Of a stretch of 64,000 nucleotides of DNA, positions 1 to 8,178 are shown one piece after another. This DNA is from Bog-756 sp035949055 (GTDB lineage Bacteria > Actinomycetota > Acidimicrobiia > Acidimicrobiales > RAAP-2). The stretch is taken from the NCBI GenBank assembly GCA_035949055.1, contig DASZIO010000053.1, forward strand, positions 189,672 to 253,671, written 5' to 3'. The notes under the pieces were generated by a model. It was not told the origin of the DNA. It ran no database searches and was given only the letters and a program-made list of their open reading frames with translations. Position numbers and translations under genes: made by a program. Position 1 is the stretch's first letter. Every line of letters begins with the position of its first letter.

Positions 1-1743
1 TCCGGGAGGAGCCTCCGGCTCCTCGCCCGTGAGCCCGGCATCGGTCAGGGCGAGCACGGCCCCGGTGGCGCCACCCTGGCGAAGCCGTGACAGGGCGGCC
101 CGGGCCGGCTCACGACCGGAGACCACCACCGCGGCCACCGAGGCGCCGGCCGCGGCCTCGAAGGCGTGTTCCCACCCGGGGTCCACCTCGACCACGTCGA
201 GCAGGGTGCCGACGACTCCGTCGACCCCGGCCAACAATTCGGCACCGGCGGCACCGCGTGCCTCGTCGAACGCCCGCTCGAGGGCATCGGCCCGGGCCGT
301 CGAGCGATGGAGCTCCTGTTCCGCCTGGCGGAGCGCCTCCTCGGCCACCTCCAGGCGGCTGACCGCCTCGGCGTGGACCGCTTCGGTCTCTGCCACCGTG
401 GTCTGTAACCGTCGCCGGGCGTCCTCCAGCTCGGCCAGCCGCTGACCCAGTTCGCCCTCTTCCCCCGCCAGAAGGGTGGCTCGCCGCTCCGACGTGGCCA
501 GGCGGGCCGCCAGCTGGTCGAGGGCGCGCCGATCCCGCTCGAGGGCGTGCTCCAGCGAGCCGAGTTGACCCCGGGCCACGGTCACCGCCTCGTCGGCCAG
601 GCGCAGCTCGGTGCCGTCCCCCCAAGCTTCGAGATGGCGCTCGAGCTCCGCGGCCGCGGTGGCCCCGCTCATGGCCACCTCGTCGTGCTCAGGCGCCAAG
701 GTGGCCGCTTCGGCCTCAGTCGTCTCCAGCTCCTCGGTCAGGCGGGCGCTTTCCGCCTCGAGGGTGGACACCACATCAGCGTCGGCGGCGGCATCGAGGG
801 CGAGCGCCAGCGATCGCTGCCGCTCCCGCAGCACCCCGGCGAGGCCGCGGGCCCGCTCGACCATCCCCTCGGCGCGCCCGAGCCCGGCGGCCAGGTCGGA
901 CTCCCGCTGGGCCGACATCTCGTCGGCGGTCCGCTCGGTGTCGGCGTCGAGCTCGGAGAGCGACGCTTGGAGCTGGGCTTCGGTGACGAGCAGCTCCGCC
1001 TGAGCCCCGGTGGCCCGGCGGTGGCGGTCGTCGAGGGCAGCGAGCTCCGTCCCCGCCACATGCAGCCGGACCGCCTTCAGCTCATCGGCCAGCCCGGTGT
1101 ACGACCGGGCCGCGGCGGCCTGGCGCTCGAGCGGGCGGATCTGCCGCTTGACTTCCCGCACCAGGTCGAAGAGACGCTCGAGGTTCTCCTCGGTGGCCGC
1201 CAGCCGGCGTTCGGACCGCTCGCGGCGCCGGCGGTACTTGAGCACCCCGGCCGCTTCCTCGATGACCGCCCGACGGTCCTCGGGCCGGGCCTCGAGAATG
1301 GCGTCCAGATGCCCCTGGCTGATGATGACGTGCTGCTGGCGTCCGACCCCGGTGTCGGACAGGAGCTCTTGGATGTCGAGAAGCCGGCACGGTGCCCCGT
1401 TGATGGCGTACTCGCTGTCCCCCGAGCGGAACAGCGTGCGGGTGATAGTGATCTCGGCCAGGTCCGTGGCCAGCTTGCCGGCCGAGTTGTCGATGGTGAG
1501 TGCCACCTCGGCCCGCCCGAGCGAGGGGCGGTTGGCCGTGCCCATGAAGATGACGTCTTCCATCTTGGCCGATCGCAGGCTCCGGGGGCCCTGGGCCCCG
1601 AGCACCCAGGCCACCGCATCCACCACATTCGACTTCCCACTCCCGTTGGGGCCCACGACCACGGTGATCCCCGGCTCGAATTCGAGGACGGCGGGATCGG
1701 CGAAGGACTTGAACCCTTTGAGGGAGAGAGACTTCAGGAACAC
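1..1743 (-). CDS. smc: Chromosome segregation ATPase SMC, N-terminal part (runs off the window)
   Basis: Only the first 581 residues are in the window; the hinge, second coiled coil and C-terminal head lie beyond base 1. The N-terminus begins KSLSLKGFKSFADPAVLEF and carries the Walker A loop GPNGSGKS at residues 31-38, then the SMC-type motif around QQHVIISQGHLD. From about residue 165 the protein is long charged heptad sequence (coiled coil), and the visible end appears to enter the hinge. It forms a DNA-entrapping ATPase ring with ScpA/ScpB that organises and segregates chromosomes. I chose GTG at 1743 because it is the first start in frame before KGFKSF; a TAGGGT hexamer lies 9 bases upstream and there is no clear Shine-Dalgarno sequence. 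It follows acpP-rnc-fpg on the same strand. Confidence 0.96.
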   Translation of the reverse strand, partial: MFLKSLSLKGFKSFADPAVLEFEPGITVVVGPNGSGKSNVVDAVAWVLGAQGPRSLRSAKMEDVIFMGTANRPSLGRAEVALTIDNSAGKLATDLAEITITRTLFRSGDSEYAINGAPCRLLDIQELLSDTGVGRQQHVIISQGHLDAILEARPEDRRAVIEEAAGVLKYRRRRERSERRLAATEENLERLFDLVREVKRQIRPLERQAAAARSYTGLADELKAVRLHVAGTELAALDDRHRRATGAQAELLVTEAQLQASLSELDADTERTADEMSAQRESDLAAGLGRAEGMVERARGLAGVLRERQRSLALALDAAADADVVSTLEAESARLTEELETTEAEAATLAPEHDEVAMSGATAAAELERHLEAWGDGTELRLADEAVTVARGQLGSLEHALERDRRALDQLAARLATSERRATLLAGEEGELGQRLAELEDARRRLQTTVAETEAVHAEAVSRLEVAEEALRQAEQELHRSTARADALERAFDEARGAAGAELLAGVDGVVGTLLDVVEVDPGWEHAFEAAAGASVAAVVVSGREPARAALSRLRQGGATGAVLALTDAGLTGEEPEAPPG

Positions 1744-1800
1744 CGGAGGCTCACCCTACCGGCCGTTACCGGGTGTCGCGGAGGATGGCCGAGGGAATTT

Positions 1801-2643
1801 TCAGACCTGGCAGTGCTCGCAGAAGTAGGTCGAGCGACCGCCGGACTTCACCTTGACGATGGTGGCGCGGCACCGCCGGCAGGCCTGACCCTCGCGGTCG
1901 TAGGCCTGGTGCTGGTCCTGGTAGTCACCGATCTCCCCGAACAGGTCGCGGTACTGCTCGTCGGCCAGCGACGAGCCCCGTCGCTTGACCGCCTCGGCGA
2001 GCGTCTCGACCATGGCCCGGTACAGACGGCGAACCTCCTGGGAGGAGAGCGAGTTGGACATGCGGTCGTAGCGCAGCCCGGCGGCGAAGAGGATCTCGTC
2101 GGCGTACATGTTGCCGATGCCGGCCACGAACTCCTGATCCATGAGCAGTGCCTTGAGACCGCTCTTGTGCTGGGCCAACAGCACCCAGAACTTCTCCCAA
2201 CTCATCACGTCTTCCAGGGGGTCGAAGCCAAGGTGGGCGAGCTCGGGCAGGGACGGTTCGCCCTCGGCCGGGGCGGCCGACACGAACAGCTCCCCGAAGG
2301 TGCGGGGGTCGACGAAGCGCAACTGCCCTCCCTGGGTGAAGGTGAGTACGGCGTGGGTGTGGGGGGTCTTCGCCTCCTTGGCACTCTTGGCCCGCTGCAG
2401 CTGCCCGCTCATGCCCAGATGGACGACGAGGGTCTGCCCGTCCTCGAGCCCCATGAGCAGGTACTTCCCCGCTCGGTCGATGGACTTGATGGTGTGGCCC
2501 TCCAGCCGGGCGCGGAAGTGCTTAGCGCTCGGGTGGCGCCGGACGGTACGGCCGTTCCGGACCTCGACCGTCTTGATCTTCCGGCCGACGACCTCGGTCT
2601 GAAGGTCGCGCCGGATGGTCTCAACCTCGGGAAGCTCAGGCAT
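1801..2643 (-). CDS. fpg: Formamidopyrimidine-DNA glycosylase (8-oxoguanine repair)
   Basis: 280 residues, the normal family length. The mature N-terminus PELPEVET supplies the catalytic proline and glutamate, Lys60 (AGKYLL) matches the conserved DNA-contacting lysine, and the C-terminus is a zinc finger with Cys255, Cys258, Cys275 and Cys278. The enzyme excises oxidised purines such as 8-oxoguanine and FapyG and cuts the strand by beta/delta elimination. The reading frame is open for 59 more codons upstream, but the start must be the ATG at 2643 because the proline after Met is the nucleophile. It overlaps the end of rnc by 8 bases, so the two are probably translated from one transcript. The neighbouring order rnc-fpg-smc is the actinobacterial one. 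Confidence 0.97.
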   Translation of the reverse strand: MPELPEVETIRRDLQTEVVGRKIKTVEVRNGRTVRRHPSAKHFRARLEGHTIKSIDRAGKYLLMGLEDGQTLVVHLGMSGQLQRAKSAKEAKTPHTHAVLTFTQGGQLRFVDPRTFGELFVSAAPAEGEPSLPELAHLGFDPLEDVMSWEKFWVLLAQHKSGLKALLMDQEFVAGIGNMYADEILFAAGLRYDRMSNSLSSQEVRRLYRAMVETLAEAVKRRGSSLADEQYRDLFGEIGDYQDQHQAYDREGQACRRCRATIVKVKSGGRSTYFCEHCQV

Positions 2644-3364
2644 CCCCCCCGCCTCTCTCGACCTCCAACGAGCCGAAGGCCGCTTGGGCGGCAGCCTGCT
2701 CGGCGTCCTTCTTCGACCGGCCCTCCCCCGCTCCGAGACGCTGGCCAGCAACGTACACCGTGGCCTGGTACCGCCGGGCGTGGTCAGGCCCGAATCCGTC
2801 GACCTCGTAGCGAGGCACACCGAGGCCCACGCTCACCGTCCGCTCCTGGAGCCGGCTCTTGTGGTCGGACTCCCCCGGTTCGCCCACGGCCGCGGCGATC
2901 CGGCCTGCGAGCAGGGAAAAGATGAGCCGTTCGGCCTCAGCGAGCCCACCATCGAGGTAGACCGCCCCGATGACCGCCTCGGTGGCGTCGGCCAGGATCG
3001 ACTCCTTGGCCCGGCCGCCAGACAGGTCCTCACCTCGGCCCAGCCTCAAGTCCTCGTCCACCCCGAGCTCGAGGGCCACCTCGGCCAGCACTCGGGTGTT
3101 GACCACCGACGCCCGGACCTTGGACATCATGCCGTCCGACAACTCAGGATGGTTCCGGAAGGTGTATTCCGCCACCACCAGGCCCAGCACCGCGTCGCCG
3201 AGGAACTCGAGCCGCTCGTTCGAGGTCAGACCGCCCTGTTCGGCGCACCAGGACCGGTGGGCCATGGCCTCGTCCAACAGGCTCGGGTCGTCGAACTGGT
3301 AGTCGATGCTGCCGGCGAGCCGGTGGTTCCCCCCGGGCGTTCCCGAGACGGTGGAGGGCGCCAT
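2636..3364 (-). CDS. rnc: Ribonuclease III
   Basis: 242 residues. The RNase III signature NERLEFLGDAVL is at residues 49-60, with the acidic metal ligands Glu53, Asp57, Asp126 and Glu129 all in place. A double-stranded RNA-binding domain occupies about residues 170-238. The enzyme is a homodimer that cuts double-stranded RNA, for example rRNA precursors. The first 15 residues are a non-conserved extension. The ATG at 3364 follows the acpP stop by 8 bases, so rnc is downstream of acpP in the same operon and overlaps fpg by 8 bases. Confidence 0.97.
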   Translation of the reverse strand: MAPSTVSGTPGGNHRLAGSIDYQFDDPSLLDEAMAHRSWCAEQGGLTSNERLEFLGDAVLGLVVAEYTFRNHPELSDGMMSKVRASVVNTRVLAEVALELGVDEDLRLGRGEDLSGGRAKESILADATEAVIGAVYLDGGLAEAERLIFSLLAGRIAAAVGEPGESDHKSRLQERTVSVGLGVPRYEVDGFGPDHARRYQATVYVAGQRLGAGEGRSKKDAEQAAAQAAFGSLEVERGGGDA

Positions 3365-3372
3365 CGGGCGCC

Positions 3373-3669
3373 TCAGCTCCCTCCGAGCTTGGCGCAGACG
3401 TAGTCCACCGCGTCGCGCACGGTGCGGAGCTCCTCGAGGTCCTCGTCGTCGATGCGGAACCCCACCGACCGCTCCCCGAGCTCCTCTTCTAGGCCCTCGA
3501 CCAGCTCGATCAGGGCCAACGAGTCCGCATCGAGGTCCTCGGCGAACGACGAGGACTCGGCGATGGCGGACGGCTCGATCTCCAGGATGTCGGCGAGCAG
3601 GTCGCGGATCAATTCGAGGACCTGACTCCGGTCGAGCGGTCCCTGTTCCACGTGGGTCTCTGCGGGCAC
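3373..3669 (-). CDS. acpP: Acyl carrier protein
   Basis: 98 residues. The phosphopantetheine attachment motif is DADSL with Ser50, followed by the acidic helix LIELVEGLEEELG. Its place immediately before rnc is the classic acpP-rnc arrangement, and it would carry acyl chains for fatty acid synthase II and for PlsX/PlsY. I chose the GTG at 3669 because a Shine-Dalgarno sequence (AGGAGA) lies just upstream and the product then has near-normal length; an ATG two bases away is out of frame. An insert (RSVGFRID) between helices III and IV and the acidic tail make it slightly longer than the 77-80 residue E. coli protein. Confidence 0.93.
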   Translation of the reverse strand: MPAETHVEQGPLDRSQVLELIRDLLADILEIEPSAIAESSSFAEDLDADSLALIELVEGLEEELGERSVGFRIDDEDLEELRTVRDAVDYVCAKLGGS

Positions 3670-4054
3670 GGCATCTCCTGTCGTCTGTCTCGGGGGGTCT
3701 GGGGTTGTGATCTCGGGTCTGCGGTCCTGTGTCAAGTCGGCGAGGCGCCCGGCCATCCGGCCTTCGGCCGGCCCGGCCCGGACAAAATCCCTGGCTAGCC
3801 CGCTCTGAGCCGACGGCCGTGGCGGCGCAGCCGGACCCGGCCGACTCACAGGACAGCCGCGGTCACCACCGCGCCGGGTCATCGCATCCAGCCGGGCCGG
3901 CGCCCGTCACCTGCGCCGATGTTATCTGACCGGAGGATTCACCCGGCCCGCCACCCATGGCGGTCTCCGGGCCGGCCCCCTCCGCTCCGGGCCCGGCAGA
4001 GCCCCGGCCGGTCCCTGACGGCTGGGCGATCACCCCTGTTGGCCAGGGATTCTG
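3670..4054. other. 385-base intergenic region between acpP and the haemoglobin gene
   Basis: No credible gene. It holds a GC-rich hairpin at 3757-3771 (CCGGCC-TTC-GGCCGG), a TAACAT hexamer on the minus strand at 3919-3924 that could be the acpP -10 element with a leader of about 250 bases, and a small hairpin at 4034-4048 (CCCTG/CAGGG) just after the haemoglobin stop. This is where the conserved plsX-acpP neighbourhood is interrupted. Confidence 0.5.
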
Positions 4055-4447
4055 TCAAACGGCCGTATTGATCAGGCTGTGGGCCGCCATGGTCAGATAG
4101 TCGAGCAGCTCGGTCTCGTCGGCCGGAGGGAGGCCGGCCTCGTGCACCGCGGCCGCCATGTGGCCGAGCCAGGCCTGGGCCTGGGCGGGGCCGATGGCGA
4201 AAGGGGCGTGACGCATCCGCAATCGCGGGTGGCCCCGCTGGTCGCTGTAGTGGCGGGGGCCGCCCCAGTACTGCATGAGGAACAGGGCCAGATGGGCCTT
4301 CGGACCGGTCAGGTCATCGGGATAGAGCGGCCGCAGGAGCGGGTCGGTGGCTACGCCGGCGTAGAACCGGTCCACCAGGGCCACGAAGAAGGGCGCTCCG
4401 CCCCACCGCTCGTAGGCGGTCTCCTCCGATTTTCGACCCAGCTGCAC
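4055..4447 (-). CDS. Truncated haemoglobin, group II (GlbO-like)
   Basis: 130 residues, normal for a 2-on-2 globin. Recognisable stretches are YERWGGAPFFVALVDRFY at the N-terminus, the middle stretch DPLLRPLYP, MQYWGGPRHYS and the stretch RMRHAPFAI, where the histidine is the likely proximal haem ligand. The WGG after the central methionine and the YS pair are typical of group II globins, which bind oxygen and help detoxify oxygen or nitrogen species. The frame is open further upstream, but a TACAGT hexamer ending 6 bases before the GTG at 4447 points to a leaderless start there. It is divergent from an acyl-CoA dehydrogenase. Confidence 0.9.
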   Translation of the reverse strand: MQLGRKSEETAYERWGGAPFFVALVDRFYAGVATDPLLRPLYPDDLTGPKAHLALFLMQYWGGPRHYSDQRGHPRLRMRHAPFAIGPAQAQAWLGHMAAAVHEAGLPPADETELLDYLTMAAHSLINTAV

Positions 4448-4453
4448 GTCCTG

Positions 4454-4459
4454 ACTGTA
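4454..4459 (-). promoter_or_regulatory. Putative leaderless -10 element for the haemoglobin gene
   Basis: TACAGT on the minus strand, followed by exactly 6 bases and then the GTG start. No Shine-Dalgarno sequence lies at normal spacing. Confidence 0.5.
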
Positions 4460-4523
4460 TGCGGGGCTCGGATAGCCTCCAACCAACCGAACGGGCCAGG
4501 CCCGCGGGCACAGGGGGTCCACC

Positions 4524-5807
4524 ATGTTCGAATGGTCCGATGAGCAACTGATGGTACGGGACGCCGTCCGCCGCTTCATCGAGGCCGAGGTAGTGCCCAA
4601 CATCGAGGCTCTCGAGCACGGGGACATGCCGCCCTACGACATCATCCGCAAGCTATATGCCACCTTCGGGATGGACCAGCTGGCCCGGGAGCGCTTCAAG
4701 AAGCAGGTGCAGCGCAAGGAAGCGGCTCGGGCCGGCGAGGCTCCTGGTCAGGACGCCGAGGAGAACGAGGTGGCCGAAGGGGCCGACGGGGCCGGGCCCA
4801 CCAGGCGGGCGGGCGACGGCGGTGCGGCGGCCTTGACCCTCATCCCCATCATCGAGCTCTGCCACTACTGCCCGGGCATCGTGACAGCCATGGGCGTGAG
4901 TGTGGGGTTGGCCGGTGGCACCATCATGAAACAGGGCACACCGATGCAGATGGAGCGGTGGGGCCTCGACCTGCTCACCGGTGAGAAGGTCGGTGCGTGG
5001 GCCATTACCGAGCCCGACTCGGGCTCCGATGCGCTGGGCGGGATGAAGTCCACCGCCCGCCGTGATGGCGACGAATACGTCCTGAACGGCAACAAGACCT
5101 TCATCACCAACGGCCCCTACGCCGACACCATCGTCTTCTACGCCAAACTCGACGACGGGTCCGAGACCCCAATCCGCGACCGGCAGGTGCTGACCTTCGT
5201 GCTCGAGCGCGGTACGCCGGGGCTCGAGCAGTCCAAGCCGTTCCGCAAGATGGGCCTGCACTCGTCGCCGACGGGCGAGCTCTTCCTCTCCGACGTGCGG
5301 GTCGGAGGGGACAACCTCCTCGGCGAAGGAGAAGCGGGCGGGGCGAGCTCCGGCCGTGACTCGGCCAAGGGCAACTTCGTGACCGAGCGGGCCGGCCTCG
5401 CCGCCATGTCGCTCGGCGTCATCGAGGAGTGTCTCAAGCTCTCGGTGGAGTACGCCAACAATCGCACGCTCTGGGAGCAACCCATCGGCGAACGCCAGCT
5501 CATCCAGCTCAAGCTGGCCAACATGGAGGTCGCCCGCCTCAACGTGCAGAACCTGGTCTTCCGGCACATCGAGCTCTCCGCGGCCGGCAAGTCCCTCACG
5601 TTGGCCGAGGCCTCGGCCATGAAGCTCTATGCGGCCCGGGCCGCCACCGAGGTGGCCATGGAAGCGGTGCAGCTCTTCGGCGGGAACGGCTACATGGCCG
5701 AGTTCCGGGTGGAGCAGCTGGCCCGTGACGCCAAGGTCTTCCAGATCTACGCCGGCACGGACGAGATCCAAGTCACCCATATCGCCAAGGACCTGCTGCG
5801 GCGCTGA
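4524..5807 (+). CDS. Acyl-CoA dehydrogenase
   Basis: 427 residues. The fold is recognisable from AITEPDSGSDALG (flavin and substrate loop), LNGNKTFITNGPYAD, the stretch QLFGGNGYMAEFRVEQLARDAK in the last third and IYAGTDEIQ near the end. It would oxidise an acyl-CoA to the enoyl-CoA with FAD. The usual catalytic glutamate of medium-chain enzymes (IYEGT) is alanine here, but Glu288 in TERAGLAAM occupies the helix-G position used by isovaleryl- and long-chain-type enzymes, so activity is likely intact. Residues about 58-101 are a charged, low-complexity insertion absent from most relatives. ATG 4524 has a GGGGGT Shine-Dalgarno sequence and a TAGCCT hexamer about 45 bases upstream. Confidence 0.93.
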   Translation: MFEWSDEQLMVRDAVRRFIEAEVVPNIEALEHGDMPPYDIIRKLYATFGMDQLARERFKKQVQRKEAARAGEAPGQDAEENEVAEGADGAGPTRRAGDGGAAALTLIPIIELCHYCPGIVTAMGVSVGLAGGTIMKQGTPMQMERWGLDLLTGEKVGAWAITEPDSGSDALGGMKSTARRDGDEYVLNGNKTFITNGPYADTIVFYAKLDDGSETPIRDRQVLTFVLERGTPGLEQSKPFRKMGLHSSPTGELFLSDVRVGGDNLLGEGEAGGASSGRDSAKGNFVTERAGLAAMSLGVIEECLKLSVEYANNRTLWEQPIGERQLIQLKLANMEVARLNVQNLVFRHIELSAAGKSLTLAEASAMKLYAARAATEVAMEAVQLFGGNGYMAEFRVEQLARDAKVFQIYAGTDEIQVTHIAKDLLRR

Positions 5808-5824
5808 TGTTGGCCCGCCCCGGA

Positions 5825-5842
5825 GCGGCTCGCTCGAGCCGC
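5825..5842. terminator. Small hairpin after the acyl-CoA dehydrogenase gene
   Basis: Perfect 7-base stem GCGGCTC / GAGCCGC with a 4-base loop, 18 bases past the stop codon and without a T-run. It may be a weak terminator. Confidence 0.35.
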
Positions 5843-5860
5843 AATCCGGATCGGCGCCGG

Positions 5861-5866
5861 TAGGGT
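5861..5866 (+). promoter_or_regulatory. Putative leaderless -10 element for the patatin gene
   Basis: TAGGGT followed by 6 bases and then ATG 5873, with no Shine-Dalgarno sequence. Confidence 0.5.
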
Positions 5867-5872
5867 CGGCTC

Positions 5873-6841
5873 ATGGCCACCCGTATCCCGTCCCGGCGGC
5901 ATGCCCCATCGACTCCCGACGTCGCCCTCCCTCGGAGCTTCGAGGCCGGCTACGGCCAGAACGTCGACCTGGGCCTCTGCCTGGGCGGCGGTGGGCTGTT
6001 CTTCGTGGCCTGGCAGGTGAGCTACCTGCAGACACTGGCGACCCGCGGTATCCACTTCGATTCGGCGGACCGGGTGGTGGGAACGTCCGCCGGCTCGATG
6101 GTGGCCTCGGCCCTGACCGCCGGCCGACTCAACCGGCTGCACACCGAGATCTCACTGCTGGCCCGAGTACCCGCCCTCGTGTCGGCGCTGGCCCCGGCCT
6201 CGGAGCTCAGCCCGAGCCAGCAGCGGGCCCTCGACCTCTTCCTCAAGGCCGCCGACGGCGAGCCGACCACCGTCCAGGAGATCGGCTATGCCGCGTTGGC
6301 CGCCTCGACGCCTTCTCCGGCGGCGATGCGCCGCAACATCTCCCTCGTCCTCGGTCGGACGGCGTGGACGTCCGACGCTCTGCGGATCACCTGTGTGGAC
6401 GCCTACACCGCTGAGCGGTGCGTGGTGACCCGTGACAGCCGCGTCACCATCCCGCGCGCCGTGGCGGCCAGCAGCGCGGTCCCGGGCATCTTCCCCCCGC
6501 AGCCCGTCGGGGACCGCCGTTGCATGGACGGCGGCGTGATCGGGACCGGGACCCACCTCGACCTGCTGGCCGGAGCCAATCGGGTGCTCATCCTGGCCCT
6601 GACCGACGGCAGCGACATGAACGAGGGGATGATGACCATCGGGCCCGGCGGCGGGGCCCAAGAACTCGTCGACCTCGAGGCGAGCGGGACCACGGTGTTG
6701 CTCCGCACACCCGCCGAGGTGGACATGCTGGAGCTCATGGAACCGGCCGCCGTGCCGAGGGCGTTGGCGATGGGTGCCCGCCAGGCGTCTGCCGACCTCG
6801 GAGAGCTCTCCGCCTTCTGGGACCGAGTCTCGACGGCTTGA
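5873..6841 (+). CDS. Patatin-like phospholipase / lipid acyl hydrolase
   Basis: 322 residues. All patatin motifs are visible: the glycine-rich oxyanion loop LGGGG at residues 38-41, the nucleophile elbow GTSAG with Ser72, and the second catalytic residue Asp219 in MDGGV. The family uses a Ser-Asp dyad to hydrolyse acyl esters of phospholipids or neutral lipids. There is no signal peptide, so it is probably cytosolic or peripheral on the membrane. It follows an acyl-CoA dehydrogenase on the same strand, which fits the release of fatty acids for beta-oxidation, although it seems to have its own leaderless promoter. The substrate cannot be inferred. Confidence 0.9.
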   Translation: MATRIPSRRHAPSTPDVALPRSFEAGYGQNVDLGLCLGGGGLFFVAWQVSYLQTLATRGIHFDSADRVVGTSAGSMVASALTAGRLNRLHTEISLLARVPALVSALAPASELSPSQQRALDLFLKAADGEPTTVQEIGYAALAASTPSPAAMRRNISLVLGRTAWTSDALRITCVDAYTAERCVVTRDSRVTIPRAVAASSAVPGIFPPQPVGDRRCMDGGVIGTGTHLDLLAGANRVLILALTDGSDMNEGMMTIGPGGGAQELVDLEASGTTVLLRTPAEVDMLELMEPAAVPRALAMGARQASADLGELSAFWDRVSTA

Positions 6842-6938
6842 ATCCAGCCGGTTTGAGTCCGAGAGGCTGAAACCCGGCCCGTCGCGCCGGCCCGACCGCA
6901 CAGGGATGCCCTCGGCCCTTAGAGGCCGGGCGGAGGGC
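6842..6938. other. Convergent gap between the patatin gene and plsX
   Basis: It holds imperfect inverted repeats (GCCGGTTT against AAACCCGGC, and CGGCC-CTTAGA-GGCCG) that could end transcription from either side. Confidence 0.3.
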
Positions 6939-7979
6939 TCAGTCCTGAGTGTCGGCTCCGGTGATCGAATCGGCCAAGGCCTCGACCAGGCCGGCGACGG
7001 CCAGGTCATGGGCCACGGTGATGGCGTTCACGACGGCCACCGCCGAGGAAGATCCGTGACTGATGACGCACACGCCGTCCACGCCGAGCAGCATGGCCCC
7101 GCCGATGTTGTCGGGATCGAGCTTGGCCGCCAGCGGGAGGAGATGCGGGTAGAAGGCCTCGGCTGCGTCGTGCAGCTCGGGTCGGCCGAGGATGCCCCCG
7201 AGGGCCCCGATGAGGAACCGGAGCGTCCCCTCCATGGTCTTGAGGGCCACGTTGCCGGTGAAGCCGTCGGTGACGACGACGTCGGTCGATTTGTCGAAGA
7301 AGTCCCGGCCCTCGACGTTACCGACGAAGTCGAACTCGGCCCCCGCGGCGCTCTCGACCAACAGGGCATTGGACTCCTTCACCAGCGGGGACCCCTTCGA
7401 CTTCTCCTCCCCGATGGAGAGCAGGCCGACCCTCGGCCGCTCCACTCCGTAGCGCTTGCGGGCGAAGGCCGCACCCATCTGGGCGAACTGCAGGAGCATC
7501 GGAGCAGTGCACTCGGCGTTGGCCCCGGCATCGAGCAAGACCGTCGGCCAGGATCGTTCGAGGTTGGGGACGGGGGTGGCGATGGCCGGTCGTATGACCC
7601 GGGGGAGCCTCCCCATCCGCAACAGGGCGGATGCCATGGTGGCCCCGGTGTTGCCCGCCGACACCATGGCCATGGCCCGTCCGTCGCGCACCGCCTCGGC
7701 CGCCCGGACCAGCGAGGAGTCCTTCTTGCGGCGAACTCCTTGGCCGGGGTCCTCGTCCATCCCGATGACCTCGCTGGCCGCGATGCAGGGCAGGTCGCCC
7801 GTGTCGCCCATGTCCCCCGGCCGGCCCACCAGGGTCACCGCGATGCCGGACTCCTCGACCGCCTCGCGGGCTCCGGCGACGATCTCCCCGGGGGCCCGAT
7901 CGCCACCCATGGCGTCCACCGCCACCGGCAGTGCGGCGAAGGTCGCACCGGTCGGCCGGGTGCTGGTCCGCCGCGTCAT
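6939..7979 (-). CDS. plsX: Phosphate acyltransferase PlsX
   Basis: 346 residues. The N-terminal motif VAVDAMGGDRAPGEIV, the middle motif SAGNTGATMASAL and the C-terminal GGAMLLGVDGVCVISHGSS are the PlsX hallmarks. The enzyme converts acyl-ACP to acyl-phosphate, the donor PlsY uses to start phospholipid synthesis. It lies 7 bases after the rpmF stop, the usual rpmF-plsX pairing. In most relatives plsX is followed closely by acpP, but here three unrelated genes intervene. The first 15 residues are a variable extension, so the start could lie slightly downstream. Confidence 0.97.
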   Translation of the reverse strand: MTRRTSTRPTGATFAALPVAVDAMGGDRAPGEIVAGAREAVEESGIAVTLVGRPGDMGDTGDLPCIAASEVIGMDEDPGQGVRRKKDSSLVRAAEAVRDGRAMAMVSAGNTGATMASALLRMGRLPRVIRPAIATPVPNLERSWPTVLLDAGANAECTAPMLLQFAQMGAAFARKRYGVERPRVGLLSIGEEKSKGSPLVKESNALLVESAAGAEFDFVGNVEGRDFFDKSTDVVVTDGFTGNVALKTMEGTLRFLIGALGGILGRPELHDAAEAFYPHLLPLAAKLDPDNIGGAMLLGVDGVCVISHGSSSAVAVVNAITVAHDLAVAGLVEALADSITGADTQD

Positions 7980-7986
7980 CAGTGGA

Positions 7987-8166
7987 CTAGTCGACTTCGA
8001 GCGCCTGACGGCCCTTGTACCAACCGCAGTTCGAGCACACGACGTGGGGGAGCTTGGCGTTGCTGCATTGCGGGCACACCGAGCGTGCCGGTGCCTTCAG
8101 CACCCAATTGGAAGCGCGGCGACTACGGCTCTTCGCCTTGGAGGTCTTCTTCTTGGGGACGGCCAT
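7987..8166 (-). CDS. rpmF: 50S ribosomal protein L32
   Basis: 59 residues. The sequence begins MAVPKKKTSKAKSRSRRA, the universal L32 start, and has two CxxC pairs (Cys31/Cys34 and Cys44/Cys47) that bind zinc; the Lys/Arg-rich N-terminus contacts rRNA. It sits between the DUF177 gene and plsX, the conserved position for L32, with 12 bases upstream and 7 downstream. Confidence 0.96.
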   Translation of the reverse strand: MAVPKKKTSKAKSRSRRASNWVLKAPARSVCPQCSNAKLPHVVCSNCGWYKGRQALEVD

Positions 8167-8178
8167 AGGCCTTGCATG

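Noticed and set aside
547..2925. A 792-codon plus-strand open frame across smc, fpg and rnc
   Set aside because: It is antisense to three certain genes and has no family motifs; long antisense frames are normal in very GC-rich DNA.
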